A stretch of 8,151 nucleotides of DNA from an uncultured Neisseria sp. (GCA_927911515.1 CAKMQH010000182.1:1-8151), one strand, 5' to 3'; shown: positions 1 through 5,415, numbered from the stretch's first letter. Numbers and translations: made by a program. Notes: generated from the sequence alone by a model not told the origin.

Positions 1-59
1 ACTATCTGTAATGTCTGCGGCTTCGTCACCTTGTCCTGATTTAAATTTAATCCACTATA
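1..59. repeat. Correia repeat enclosed element (CREE), terminal part, cut by window edge
   Basis: The stretch GTCTGCGGCTTCGTCACC followed by TTGTCCTGATTTAAATTT and then AATCCACTATA matches, from memory, the end of a Correia element, the 100-155 bp Neisseria miniature element with TATAGTGGATTAA-type inverted ends. The element ends about position 59, and the following TATAG fits its TA target duplication, which makes the 12-bp palindrome ACTATATATAGT at 54-65. The other end lies left of the window. Such elements often carry promoters or RNase III sites at their ends. It sits on the presumed host side of the island boundary. Confidence 0.8.
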
Positions 60-100
60 TATAGTAATAATGACAAAACGAAGGACTGATAACTAAAGAC

Positions 101-124
101 AAAAATAACCGCTCGAAAGCGGTT
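101..124 (-). terminator. Rho-independent terminator, probably that of the tRNA used as attachment site
   Basis: Seven-base arms AACCGCT and AGCGGTT close a CGAA loop (107-124; TTCG when read on the minus strand). On the minus strand the stem is followed by ATTTTT (101-106), a good intrinsic terminator. It lies 11 bases beyond the tRNA-3'-like core at 136-154, the normal place for a tRNA gene's terminator. The plus strand also has AAATTTT after the stem, so it may work in both directions. Confidence 0.75.
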
Positions 125-135
125 AAATTTTATAG

Positions 136-154
136 TGTGACGGAGAGACTCGAA
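136..154 (-). other. Putative attachment site core (att), tRNA 3'-end fragment
   Basis: Read on the minus strand the core is TTCGAGTCTCTCCGTCACA: a seven-base T-loop (TTCGAGT), the 3' half of a T stem (CTCTC) and seven acceptor-like bases. The matching 5' T stem (about GAGAG) is missing, because the bases before the loop are TTTAA, so this is only the 3' end of a tRNA. That is what a tyrosine-integrase island leaves at the junction away from the intact tRNA. The terminator beside it supports this. The tRNA identity is not assigned, and the intact copy should lie beyond the right edge. Confidence 0.55.
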
Positions 155-209
155 TTAAATAATTAAGATATTGATATTTATAAATATAATTCCATGAATT
201 TGGAAAAAT

Positions 210-227
210 ACCCCCAAATACACCCCC
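210..227 (-). repeat. Paired GGGGGT direct repeats, possible integrase arm-binding sites
   Basis: ACCCCC occurs at 210-215 and 222-227, exactly 12 bp apart (GGGGGT on the minus strand), in AT-rich DNA about 60 bp inside the att core. Short G-rich direct repeats at such a distance resemble the arm-type sites of tyrosine integrases and excisionases. Just beyond, ATTTTG (228-233) and CAAAAT (241-246) form a weak inverted repeat that could end higA transcription. The function is inferred from position only. Confidence 0.35.
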
Positions 228-291
228 ATTTTGTCAAAGTCAAAATTTTTCAGGGGTAAGCATTACTCCACTTTAGCTGTTCGCCATCAGA

Positions 292-609
292 TTAGCGGCT
301 GATATTCAGTTCCGCCGTTTTGCCTGTCTTAGCAAGCATGGTTAATAACGCATCTATCGTGAACTTGCTGATTTTGCCGTTTACCAAATCGGAAACACGG
401 GGGCGGCTGGTGTTAAAGATTTCTGCCGCCTGTTCCTGTTTCAAGTTCTGCTCTTTTATCCATGCGCTGACGCTTTCGGCAAGCTGTAACTTGGTTCTGA
501 TAATCATATCGCTATGTGCCTTGAGTTTGGCGGCTTCGTCAGGCTGAAAACCCAAATCGGCAAAAACATTACCGCCTACCGGTGTAATATGCGTGGTTTT
601 CGATGTCAT
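292..609 (-). CDS. higA: HigA-type antitoxin, XRE-family HTH protein
   Basis: This 105-residue protein has an N-terminal arm and a helix-turn-helix at about residues 53-85, with LKQEQAAEIFNTSRPRVSDL as the positioning and recognition helices and VNGKISKFTIDALLTML following. That is the usual layout of phage-type HigA antitoxins, which neutralise the toxin and repress their own operon. Its ATG overlaps the toxin's TGA by four bases (606-609), so translation is coupled and the order is toxin first, typical of HigBA. The element 944-961 is the likely operator. Its place at the extreme island end fits a role in stabilising the element. The family call is firm; use of the symbol higA rests on order and family, not on a search. 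Confidence 0.85.
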   Translation of the reverse strand: MTSKTTHITPVGGNVFADLGFQPDEAAKLKAHSDMIIRTKLQLAESVSAWIKEQNLKQEQAAEIFNTSRPRVSDLVNGKISKFTIDALLTMLAKTGKTAELNISR

Positions 610-944
610 TTTTCTATCTCCTGTATCAATGCCCTATATCGGCTCTTGATGATTGCTGTGTCTTTCGGGGCGGTTTTTTGGCTCTTCTTTTGGAAGCTGT
701 GCAATACATAGACGGCTTTTTCAAACTTAGCCACATAAACTACTCTAAACGCCCCGTCGGGCAAACGTTTTCTAAGTTCCATAACCCCGCTGCCAAGACT
801 AATCATCGGCTTGAAGTCTGTCGGCTCTAAGCCATTTTGGATTAATCCCAACTCATAGCCGAAATGCCTTACCGCTTCAATCGGAAAGGCTTTTAGGTCT
901 TCTAGCGATGTATCACGCCATTCAATCGGCTTCTCTCTGTTCAT
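606..944 (-). CDS. higB: HigB/RelE-like toxin (phage Gp49-like, DUF891 family)
   Basis: This 112-residue protein resembles the phage-derived Gp49-like/HigB toxins, ribosome-dependent mRNA interferases of the RelE fold. Visible family features are the central ELRKRLPDGAFRVVYVAKF strand region (about residues 56-74), then AVYVLHSFQKKSQKTAPKD, the typical V(L)H-F-KK-(Q)KTP segment before the C-terminal helix, and a basic tail IIKSRYRALIQEIEK. Length is normal and intact. It overlaps the antitoxin start by ATGA. The start at 944 falls inside the putative promoter/operator (944-980), so the mRNA leader must be very short or absent, and no Shine-Dalgarno sequence is seen. It stands apart from the replication operon, with the iteron region between. 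Confidence 0.88.
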   Translation of the reverse strand: MNREKPIEWRDTSLEDLKAFPIEAVRHFGYELGLIQNGLEPTDFKPMISLGSGVMELRKRLPDGAFRVVYVAKFEKAVYVLHSFQKKSQKTAPKDTAIIKSRYRALIQEIEK

Positions 945-980
945 GTATCAAATTTTATACAAATAAGCAGCAAGAGGCAA
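944..980 (-). promoter_or_regulatory. higBA promoter with overlapping palindromic operator
   Basis: On the minus strand, TTGCCT (975-980) and TATAAA (954-959) form a promoter with a 15-bp spacer. The 18-bp imperfect palindrome TGTATCAAATTTTATACA (944-961; arms TGTAT/ATACA around AAATTT) covers the -10 box and ends at the first base of the higB ATG. A repressor bound there would block the promoter, as expected for HigA or HigBA autoregulation. The transcript would start only a few bases before the ATG. Confidence 0.6.
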
Positions 981-1017
981 GAATAAAGAAAAAGCGTATA
1001 TATAGATAAAAAAAGTA

Positions 1018-1284
1018 GTGGTTACCGTGGTTACCGTGGTTACCGCGCTTCCAAAGCCTTATAAATCGAGGATTTCAAGGTAACCACTTACAGAGATTTA
1101 CATGGTTACCGCTGGTTACCGCTATTTGATTTTGAGTGTAAGTACATGAAAATAAAAGGGTAACCACTGGTAACCACTCAGTAACCTGTTAAATTAATGT
1201 AGGTGGTTACCGTTTTTTCTTTGTTTTTATATTGATATTCATATAGTTATAAATGTTAAGTTTTGTTGTAACCACGGTAACCAC
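1018..1284. repeat. Iteron cluster, putative replication origin of the island
   Basis: The 9-mer GTGGTTACC occurs exactly eight times: three in direct tandem (1018-1026, 1027-1035, 1036-1044), one more on the plus strand (1203-1211) and four inverted as GGTAACCAC (1079-1087, 1159-1167, 1169-1177, 1276-1284). Near copies ATGGTTACC (1102-1110), CTGGTTACC (1112-1120), AGTAACC (1180-1186) and TGTAACCAC (1267-1275) bring the total to twelve. AT-rich tracts at about 985-1017 and 1212-1265 could melt. The cluster lies directly after the primase-helicase operon. P4-like satellites replicate from repeat clusters bound by their own primase-helicase, so this is the likely origin. The non-coding stretch 945-1339 holds this cluster, the higBA control region and a 10-bp palindrome ACGCGCGCGT (1317-1326). 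Confidence 0.8.
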
Positions 1285-1339
1285 TATATTTACTCACGCG
1301 CATAGGGGTTTTATTTACGCGCGCGTATTGGTCTTGAAA

Positions 1340-1561
1340 TTATTTATCCCCGTCGGTCATGGCGGAAATAGGGCGTAATTGCGCCGTAGGCGAGTTTTGC
1401 CGTTTGGGTATGGTATTGGTATTAGGCAGGGGTTGAATAGCCCTAATTTTCGAGAATTTGGGGCTTGCTGTTGATTTTATGGCGTATGGAATGGTTCGCC
1501 TGAAGTAATGGGCGCAAAAAAGCCCGCCTGTATCGGTCATAGCGGGCTGTCTCTCGGTCAT
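1340..1561 (-). CDS. Small hypothetical protein coupled to the helicase gene
   Basis: This 73-residue ORF starts at an ATG overlapping the helicase TGA (ATGA at 1558-1561), the same coupling used by the four preceding genes, which is the main reason to accept it. The product is basic and rich in Pro, Thr and Ser (YAIKSTASPKFSKIR, QPLPNTNTIPKRQNSP), with no recognisable domain, membrane segment or signal peptide, and looks largely disordered. It is the last ORF before the iterons, so a role at the origin is possible but unsupported. It could also be chance read-through reading frame. I do not recognise a family. Confidence 0.5.
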   Translation of the reverse strand: MTERQPAMTDTGGLFCAHYFRRTIPYAIKSTASPKFSKIRAIQPLPNTNTIPKRQNSPTAQLRPISAMTDGDK

Positions 1562-3306
1562 TCGTCAATATCGGGCGGGGCTTCTCCCATCAAAACATAG
1601 AATCTTGCCGACGCGCCGTTGTATTTGCGCTGGTGTTGCCATCTGCCGTTGTTTGGTTTTTTCAGCCATTGTTCGGCGTGTAACACTTCGCAAACTTTCA
1701 GCTTGTCGAAGTTTTGGCAGATTTCTTCTTCAAATACAACAGGAATCAACCAATATTCAGTGATATGCCCCTCTTGTTTCCGATAGCCTGCGTGATTTTG
1801 GTTCACGGTTTGGCTGCTCCAGTCTGAAAAGCGCATGGACAAAGCGTAAACGTCCATAAATGCGGCTGCCTGCTCGATGATGCGGCGGTCTTCGTGTTTC
1901 CCCGCCCCGTTGGCTTCAAGCCATTCATCAAAGCATTGTTTCACGCCTGCCATGCCTACGCCGGCGGCTAAACCGGTAACGGGGGCGGCAAGCTCCAATG
2001 CGGCGGCGGCAAGGGCAAAGCGTTTTGCCACTCTTCGCGCCTGTCCTGACAATTCGGGGACGGTCTCCATAAATGCGGTCATGCGCTCGTTTGCCTGCTG
2101 TTTGGCTTGCTCTGGGTTGTCTGAAAGCCGTCGGATGAAAGCTCTGCCCGCCGCTCCGTGATATTGCTCGGCGGATTGGGCGATATGTTCGCTCAATAAT
2201 GCGCCGCTCTCGAAGCCGTGCAAGGTGTCGTAAATACCGTATCGGGCGGCGGCTCTGATACTGGGCAGACGGGCGGCTTGCCCGGCGTTCCAATCGCCTT
2301 TGTGGTGTTTCAGGATGGAATCGGGGGTCTTTTCGCCTGTCGAGAACATCATCACTTTCCAGCGGCTCAAGGCGCGGTTTCCGCCCTGTTTTGCGCCCTG
2401 TACTTTGTTGATTCCGTTCATGACGCTGTAAACGGTGTCGCCGATGACGTGGGGGCTTGCCTGCCCGATTTCGTCCAACACCAGCAAGCCGTCGTTGCGG
2501 GCGGCGGCGGTATTGGAAAAGCCTATTTTCGTGCCGCTCCAAGACAACAGGCTGCCCGATGGTCTGCCCCATACGCTCAAGGCTGCTTTTGCGGCGGTAG
2601 TCTTGCCGTCGGATGAATCGCCCGTCAGATGAAAACCGCCTGATTCTTCGCTCAACAGGGACAGCAAGGGGGCGGCAAAGGACGCGCCCAATGCCAAGCA
2701 TAGGCGGCTGTTTCCCGCTGCGTATCGGGCGATATTTTGCTGCCAGTCACCAAGTTCTCCGTTTGGTCGGTATGCCGCCGCTTGGCTGGTGTCGCCGTTG
2801 TAGATGACGGCGGGCGTTTTGCCGTCTGCCGTGATGGTTTCGCCGCTGGGCATGATGTAGGTGTCGCCGTGCCAGCCCGCGCGGTCGGTAATGGTAAAGG
2901 CGGTACGGCTGCCCTGTGTCTGCAAATAATCGGCAAGCCGTTCGCGTTTGGCTCTGCCTGATAAGACGGTCAAGCCGTAACTCTGCAATCGCTGCCAGCC
3001 CTGAACCGTGCCGATTTCCGCTTGTGGGATGGCGGCGGTCTTGGTTTGGCGTGTAATTTTGTCCTGCCAGCGGATAACGCGGTAATACGCGCCGTCGTTG
3101 TCCTGCCCCGTGCCGATGATGTCGATAGGGTCGGAAAGCAATAGCGGCTCTGCTTCGACGGCTTCGCCGTCTTTGCCTGTCCTGACGTTTATCCACCATA
3201 CGCCCCGATGGTCGGTATCGAAGCGGGGGCGCGGGCGGTATGGTTCGATGTCGTTGATGTTGTAGTCTTCAATGGCTTTAGCGTCTATAATTACGTTCGT
3301 TTTCAT
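1558..3306 (-). CDS. DUF927-domain replicative helicase/ATPase
   Basis: This 582-residue protein fits the DUF927 family of phage and island ATPases that act as the helicase half of a primase-helicase pair. An N-terminal domain of about 200 residues (with RAGWHGDTYIMPSGETI near 142-158) precedes the ATPase core. Walker A is GDSSDGKTT at 229-237; Walker B is LLVLDE at 274-279 with the D278-E279 pair; a sensor-like MMFSTGEK follows at about 319-326. The C-terminal part (about 470-582) has aromatic and basic residues and may bind DNA. The gene appears intact. Its ATG overlaps the primase stop by ATGA (3303-3306), so the two are made together. It probably unwinds the iteron origin at 1018-1284. 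The ATPase call is firm; helicase polarity and origin binding are inferred. Confidence 0.88.
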   Translation of the reverse strand: MKTNVIIDAKAIEDYNINDIEPYRPRPRFDTDHRGVWWINVRTGKDGEAVEAEPLLLSDPIDIIGTGQDNDGAYYRVIRWQDKITRQTKTAAIPQAEIGTVQGWQRLQSYGLTVLSGRAKRERLADYLQTQGSRTAFTITDRAGWHGDTYIMPSGETITADGKTPAVIYNGDTSQAAAYRPNGELGDWQQNIARYAAGNSRLCLALGASFAAPLLSLLSEESGGFHLTGDSSDGKTTAAKAALSVWGRPSGSLLSWSGTKIGFSNTAAARNDGLLVLDEIGQASPHVIGDTVYSVMNGINKVQGAKQGGNRALSRWKVMMFSTGEKTPDSILKHHKGDWNAGQAARLPSIRAAARYGIYDTLHGFESGALLSEHIAQSAEQYHGAAGRAFIRRLSDNPEQAKQQANERMTAFMETVPELSGQARRVAKRFALAAAALELAAPVTGLAAGVGMAGVKQCFDEWLEANGAGKHEDRRIIEQAAAFMDVYALSMRFSDWSSQTVNQNHAGYRKQEGHITEYWLIPVVFEEEICQNFDKLKVCEVLHAEQWLKKPNNGRWQHQRKYNGASARFYVLMGEAPPDIDE

Positions 3307-4055
3307 GGTGTAACGTCTCCGTTTTGTTGGGTAGGGTCGTCTGATTGGGCTTCAGACGACCTTTTTTCTTTCAGTTCGTCCAATGCGTCATAGCCTGGTG
3401 TGTCGCTCTGCCATATACGCGCCTTGATGCCCCGCTTGATGGCTCGGACTGCCAAATCATGCGCGGCTTTGAAACCTACGGGGCGCGGGGTGTCGTTATC
3501 GGCAATAATCACGATTTCCTTTAGGTCGTCTGAAAGTCGGTATTTCGCCATGCTGTTTGCGCTCAAGGCGGCGGATAAGCCCCAGTCATGGGCTTGGAAC
3601 AGTTCGCGGGCGGCAAGGGCGGTTTCTATCCCCTCTGCGATAACAAGTCGTCCGTTTTCAGGGATGGGGAACAAGTGAACCGCCATGCCTGAAATGCTGC
3701 CCTGTTTGCGGCTCTGCATTTTCTTGGCGGGCAAGGCTTCGCCCGTTTCGGGATGTTTGATTGCCAGCTTTCGATAATGCGGGGCGTGTAGCCCGTTCTC
3801 TCCGTATGGCTTGTCATAGGTCGTCTGAAAATAGGTCATGTGCAAGCCTTGAAGCTCGCCGCCCGTATCGCGGATGGCACAAACCATACAGGGGAAACGA
3901 CCGATAAAAAGCGGCTTGTCCTCCCCCATCGTCCAATAATCCGCTCCTTTCAAAAAACGGACGTTTTCAGGTAATTGCGCCATGTCCAAACCGCGTGATT
4001 TCAAATACTGCACGGCGGGGGAATCGGCGGTTACCGGCTCTGCCCCGTTCCACAA
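3303..4055 (-). CDS. Toprim-domain primase, C-terminal part of a frameshifted gene
   Basis: This 250-codon frame carries the catalytic half of a satellite DNA primase. The Toprim motifs are clear: the glutamate in VIAEGIETALAAREL (fragment residue 141) and the acidic pair in IVIIADNDTP (186 and 188). Before them, SPAVQYLKSRGL is typical of the primase linker domain. The TTG at 4055 is only a nominal start: the same frame reads sensibly further upstream (KPLADTAHTPADAATPRKDQ and IGKLAALWNGAEPVT) to about 4138, where it meets the upstream Zn-ribbon frame. Adding one G to the GGGG run at 4135-4138 joins both into one 373-residue protein with Toprim residues at 264, 309 and 311. Two uptake sequences (3523, 3818) and an inverted pair (3335-3362) lie inside. 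The stop overlaps the helicase ATG. Confidence 0.82.
   Translation of the reverse strand: MWNGAEPVTADSPAVQYLKSRGLDMAQLPENVRFLKGADYWTMGEDKPLFIGRFPCMVCAIRDTGGELQGLHMTYFQTTYDKPYGENGLHAPHYRKLAIKHPETGEALPAKKMQSRKQGSISGMAVHLFPIPENGRLVIAEGIETALAARELFQAHDWGLSAALSANSMAKYRLSDDLKEIVIIADNDTPRPVGFKAAHDLAVRAIKRGIKARIWQSDTPGYDALDELKEKRSSEAQSDDPTQQNGDVTP
3335..3367 (+). terminator. Inverted uptake-sequence pair forming a plus-strand terminator inside the primase gene
   Basis: GGTCGTCTGA (3335-3344) and TCAGACGACC (3352-3361) form a perfect 10-bp stem around a 7-base loop, followed on the plus strand by six T (3362-3367). Paired inverted uptake sequences used as terminators are well known in Neisseria, normally between genes. 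Here the pair is within the last codons of a minus-strand gene and faces against it, so it would stop antisense rather than sense transcripts. Confidence 0.75.
3523..3534 (+). repeat. DNA uptake sequence, AGGTCGTCTGAA
   Basis: This is an exact copy of the 12-mer I recall as the mucosa-type uptake dialect, bound by the competence pilin ComP. It lies inside the primase gene and encodes SDDL on the minus strand (LSDDLKE). Confidence 0.8.
3818..3829 (+). repeat. DNA uptake sequence, AGGTCGTCTGAA
   Basis: An exact 12-mer copy inside the primase gene, read in a different frame there (within YFQTTYDK). It is 284 bp from the end of the previous copy. Confidence 0.8.
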
Positions 4056-4423
4056 CGCGGCAAGTTTGCCGATTTGGTCTTTTCGGGGCGTGGCTGCGTC
4101 TGCGGGCGTGTGGGCGGTATCGGCAAGGGGTTTGCCCCGCCCATGTTCAACACGCCCGCTACGGCGTGCAATGCTTCGTCAAAACCGCAATTCAGATAGT
4201 GCATTACCAAGCCGAAACCGTCGCCCGCGCCGTTCTCCCAATGGCTACAAATGAATGTGCCGCTACCGTCCTTGTCGTCGTATCTGAAACGGTCTTTGCC
4301 CCCACACGCGGGGCAAGGCTGGTGTTTGTTTTTCAGGTATCGCGGGTCTATGCCGATGGCGGCGTGAATTTCCTGCCAGCGGTATTGCGCGGCGGCTTTG
4401 ATGTCTTGATAGGTCGGTTTCAT
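4031..4423 (-). CDS. P4-type primase zinc-ribbon domain, N-terminal part of a frameshifted gene
   Basis: This 130-codon frame has the zinc-binding N-terminus of a P4 alpha-like primase: CPACGGKDRFRYDD (Cys37, Cys40) and FICSHWENGAGDGFGLV (Cys59, with His61 a possible fourth ligand), then a helix FDEALHAVAGVL. These domains recognise the template for primer synthesis. After VLNMGG the frame turns into a low-complexity Pro/Gln tail (PLPIPPTRPQTQPRP), a sign of reading out of frame, and stops at 4031. The other frame continues with primase-like sequence from the same point, so this is one gene broken by a missing base in the run at 4135-4138 (real mutation, sequencing error, or a slippage site). 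The ATG overlaps the preceding stop (ATGA, 4420-4423). Confidence 0.82.
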   Translation of the reverse strand: MKPTYQDIKAAAQYRWQEIHAAIGIDPRYLKNKHQPCPACGGKDRFRYDDKDGSGTFICSHWENGAGDGFGLVMHYLNCGFDEALHAVAGVLNMGGANPLPIPPTRPQTQPRPEKTKSANLPRCGTGQSR

Positions 4424-4605
4424 TGTTCTGACTCCCCATATCTGTCCATCGCTTCACGCGCTATGGCTGCTACGGTATTAATCGCGGCTTTTCGGCTTGC
4501 TCCGTCGTTCACAATCAGCAGGACGGCGGTCAGAACGTCCACCGCTGCGATTGCCTTCTCTTTGCTGTTTAGCTGGTTTGTCAGCTTCTCCGTGATGGTC
4601 TTCAT
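4420..4605 (-). CDS. Small hypothetical protein, 61 residues
   Basis: The start at 4605 is chosen because its ATG overlaps the preceding gene's TGA (4602-4605) in the ATGA pattern of this operon; a longer frame starting at 4665 would only translate the upstream gene out of frame. The product (MKTITEKLTNQLNSKEKAIA, then VDVLTAVLLIVNDGASRKAA) is predicted helical, with a hydrophobic stretch AAVDVLTAVLLIVNDGA too polar and short to be a sure membrane segment. It ends in ATGA overlap with the primase. I do not recognise a family. Its place between a membrane peptide and the primase gives no specific function. Confidence 0.65.
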   Translation of the reverse strand: MKTITEKLTNQLNSKEKAIAAVDVLTAVLLIVNDGASRKAAINTVAAIAREAMDRYGESEQ

Positions 4606-4817
4606 TGCCGCGTCTCCCCTGTTACAGGTTCTAAAACTACCCCCGCCATCGGGTCGGTCTCCCATATGGTCGGTGTTGCCGTGATTGCCTGTTCCGTTTC
4701 TGCATGGGCGGGCTGGTTACAGGCTCGGATTGCCAAAGCCATCAACAACACCCCAAACACCAGCAAAGCGCGGTTGAAATAGCGGCGGAAACGGTCGTTT
4801 TTATCAGTCGGTTTCAT
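4602..4817 (-). CDS. Small membrane or exported protein, 71 residues
   Basis: The N-terminus is basic (KNDRFRRYFNR, about residues 6-16), followed by a hydrophobic core ALLVFGVLLMALAI (about 18-31) and then RACNQPAHAETEQ. This reads either as a single inner-membrane anchor or as a Sec signal peptide with an AHA-E cleavage site, releasing about 33 residues. The Cys in IRAC lacks a good lipobox. A strong Shine-Dalgarno sequence GGAGG lies at 4827-4831, nine bases before the ATG. Its stop overlaps the next start. No family is recognised. A small membrane peptide in a phage-satellite operon could act in host interference or lysis timing, but nothing here shows that. Confidence 0.7.
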   Translation of the reverse strand: MKPTDKNDRFRRYFNRALLVFGVLLMALAIRACNQPAHAETEQAITATPTIWETDPMAGVVLEPVTGETRQ

Positions 4818-4854
4818 GATTCATGTCCTCCATGCCCAGCGCACCAAAATATCA

Positions 4855-4883
4855 AATATCGAAAAATCAAATACTTATGTAAA
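4855..4883 (-). promoter_or_regulatory. Possible promoter before the small membrane protein
   Basis: On the minus strand TTTACA (4878-4883) and GATATT (4855-4860) are spaced by 17 bp, 38 bases before the ATG at 4817. The -35 is good, the -10 weak. It would give the replication genes a second promoter after the hairpins at 4889-4927. Confidence 0.35.
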
Positions 4884-4904
4884 CACTAGGGCGAAGTTTG
4901 CCCC

Positions 4905-4927
4905 ATGCCGTCCAAAACGGGCGGCAT
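4905..4927 (-). other. Intergenic hairpin after the 82-residue gene
   Basis: ATGCCG (4905-4910) pairs with CGGCAT (4922-4927), with an inner CC/GG and a one-base bulge. GGGC (4890-4893) and GCCC (4900-4903) can form a second small stem. There is no T run on the minus strand, so this is more likely an RNA stability or pause element than a classical terminator. Confidence 0.4.
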
Positions 4928-4950
4928 AAAGGCGGGTGTTTTTCAGGGAT

Positions 4951-5199
4951 TTAGCGGATTTGTTCGGCTGTCGTTACGCTGAAAGCAGCCCATGCTTTTA
5001 GGTCGTCTGAAAGCGAAGCAATAAACGACCGGCAGGCGGCAACGGCGGCGGCGTGTGATGGATAGATGCCCAAACGGCGGACGGTACATGAATGAACGTC
5101 AATATCGGCTAGATACGCGGTCGGTTCGTGGACGACGGCGCAAAAGCCTTGTTCTGATGGGTATTGAACGTCTTGGATTTGGGGGAAAATTGAAGTCAT
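4951..5199 (-). CDS. Hypothetical protein, 82 residues
   Basis: The gene starts 13 bases after the ash stop and is preceded by a purine-rich AAAGAAAGAAA stretch as a weak ribosome site. The product is acidic to neutral, with a short beta-like N-terminal half (FCAVVHEPTAYLADIDVHSC) and a helical C-terminal half (SHAAAVAACRSFIASLSDDL), and no membrane segment. Its three cysteines show no metal motif. An uptake sequence at 5000-5011 encodes the SDDL in the second helix. I do not recognise the family. Transcription with ash and the replication genes suggests an early satellite function. Confidence 0.7.
   Translation of the reverse strand: MTSIFPQIQDVQYPSEQGFCAVVHEPTAYLADIDVHSCTVRRLGIYPSHAAAVAACRSFIASLSDDLKAWAAFSVTTAEQIR
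5000..5011 (+). repeat. DNA uptake sequence, AGGTCGTCTGAA
   Basis: An exact 12-mer copy inside the 82-residue gene, encoding SDDL on the minus strand (ASLSDDLKAW). Confidence 0.8.
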
Positions 5200-5212
5200 G
5201 GTATTTCTTTCT

Positions 5213-5347
5213 TTAGAGATTTTGAGAATGCCCCAAATAAGGGGGCGGTGCTCTCTCTGGCGAAATAAAACCAGCCTGCGCCTTGCGGTTGGCAGACACC
5301 GCCATAACTCGTGATAGGTCGTCTGAAATGTTAACGTTTAATAACAT
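5213..5347 (-). CDS. Ash / Icd-like small phage protein, 44 residues
   Basis: This short gene reads MLLNVNISDDLSRVMAVS at the start and ends AQAGFISPERAPPPYLGHSQ-NL. The core ANRKAQAGF and the tail GFISPERAPPPYLGHSQ are, from memory, the signature of the Phage_ASH family, often labelled host cell division inhibitor Icd-like protein and common in P4-like satellites and prophages of Gram-negative bacteria. The start at 5347 is the first ATG after an in-frame TGA; an internal ATG at 5305 would give 30 residues. The ribosome site is weak. It is the first gene after the promoter at 5430-5458 and its attenuator. The family call is fairly firm; the molecular role is not settled, and the short N-terminus may mean truncation. 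Confidence 0.7.
   Translation of the reverse strand: MLLNVNISDDLSRVMAVSANRKAQAGFISPERAPPPYLGHSQNL
5316..5327 (+). repeat. DNA uptake sequence, AGGTCGTCTGAA
   Basis: An exact 12-mer copy inside the ash-like gene, encoding SDDL on the minus strand (NISDDLSR). Confidence 0.8.
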
Positions 5348-5377
5348 CGCAAACGCCCGTAAAAGAATTTTGGCGAT

Positions 5378-5408
5378 AAAAAATCAGCGTTACCCTGCTG
5401 ATTGGGTA
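5378..5408 (-). terminator. Attenuator-like leader: terminator hairpin with competing pairing
   Basis: On the minus strand AATCAGC (5397-5403... read from 5403) and GCTGATT (5388-5382) form a 7-bp stem with an 8-base loop, followed by T residues to 5378: an intrinsic terminator. It starts only about 20 bases after the predicted transcription start and lies before ash. The five bases TACCC just upstream (5408-5404) can pair with GGGTA in the loop (5395-5391). The two pairings cross, so they form either a pseudoknot or alternative terminator/antiterminator states. Confidence 0.6.
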
Positions 5409-5415
5409 TTTCGTT

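Noticed and set aside
136..160. Complete tRNA gene
   Set aside because: Only the T-loop, 3' T stem and acceptor-like bases are present; no anticodon arm or D arm can be drawn from the flanking AT-rich DNA.
1018..1284. CRISPR-like array
   Set aside because: Repeats are only 9 bp, occur in both orientations and have irregular spacing, so they are iterons, not CRISPR repeats.
1928..2701. Long minus-strand frame of 257 codons inside the helicase gene
   Set aside because: It is extremely arginine-rich and lies out of frame within a gene with clear Walker motifs; a GC-rich shadow frame.
4606..4665. Longer start for the 61-residue protein (81 residues)
   Set aside because: The extra 20 residues come from the upstream gene read out of frame; the ATGA overlap marks 4605.
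3995..4684. Plus-strand frame of 229 codons
   Set aside because: It runs antisense across the primase Zn ribbon and two coupled small genes, has no ribosome site and shows no domain; treated as a shadow.
4905..4950. Thirteen-residue ORF beginning at the ATG in the hairpin (4905-4927)
   Set aside because: Too short, no ribosome site and inside a hairpin; no support for expression.
5229..5303. Structured non-coding RNA suggested by GGCGGTG/CACCGCC (5244-5250, 5297-5303)
   Set aside because: The region is better explained as coding sequence of the Ash-like gene; pairing over a 46-base gap is weak evidence on its own.
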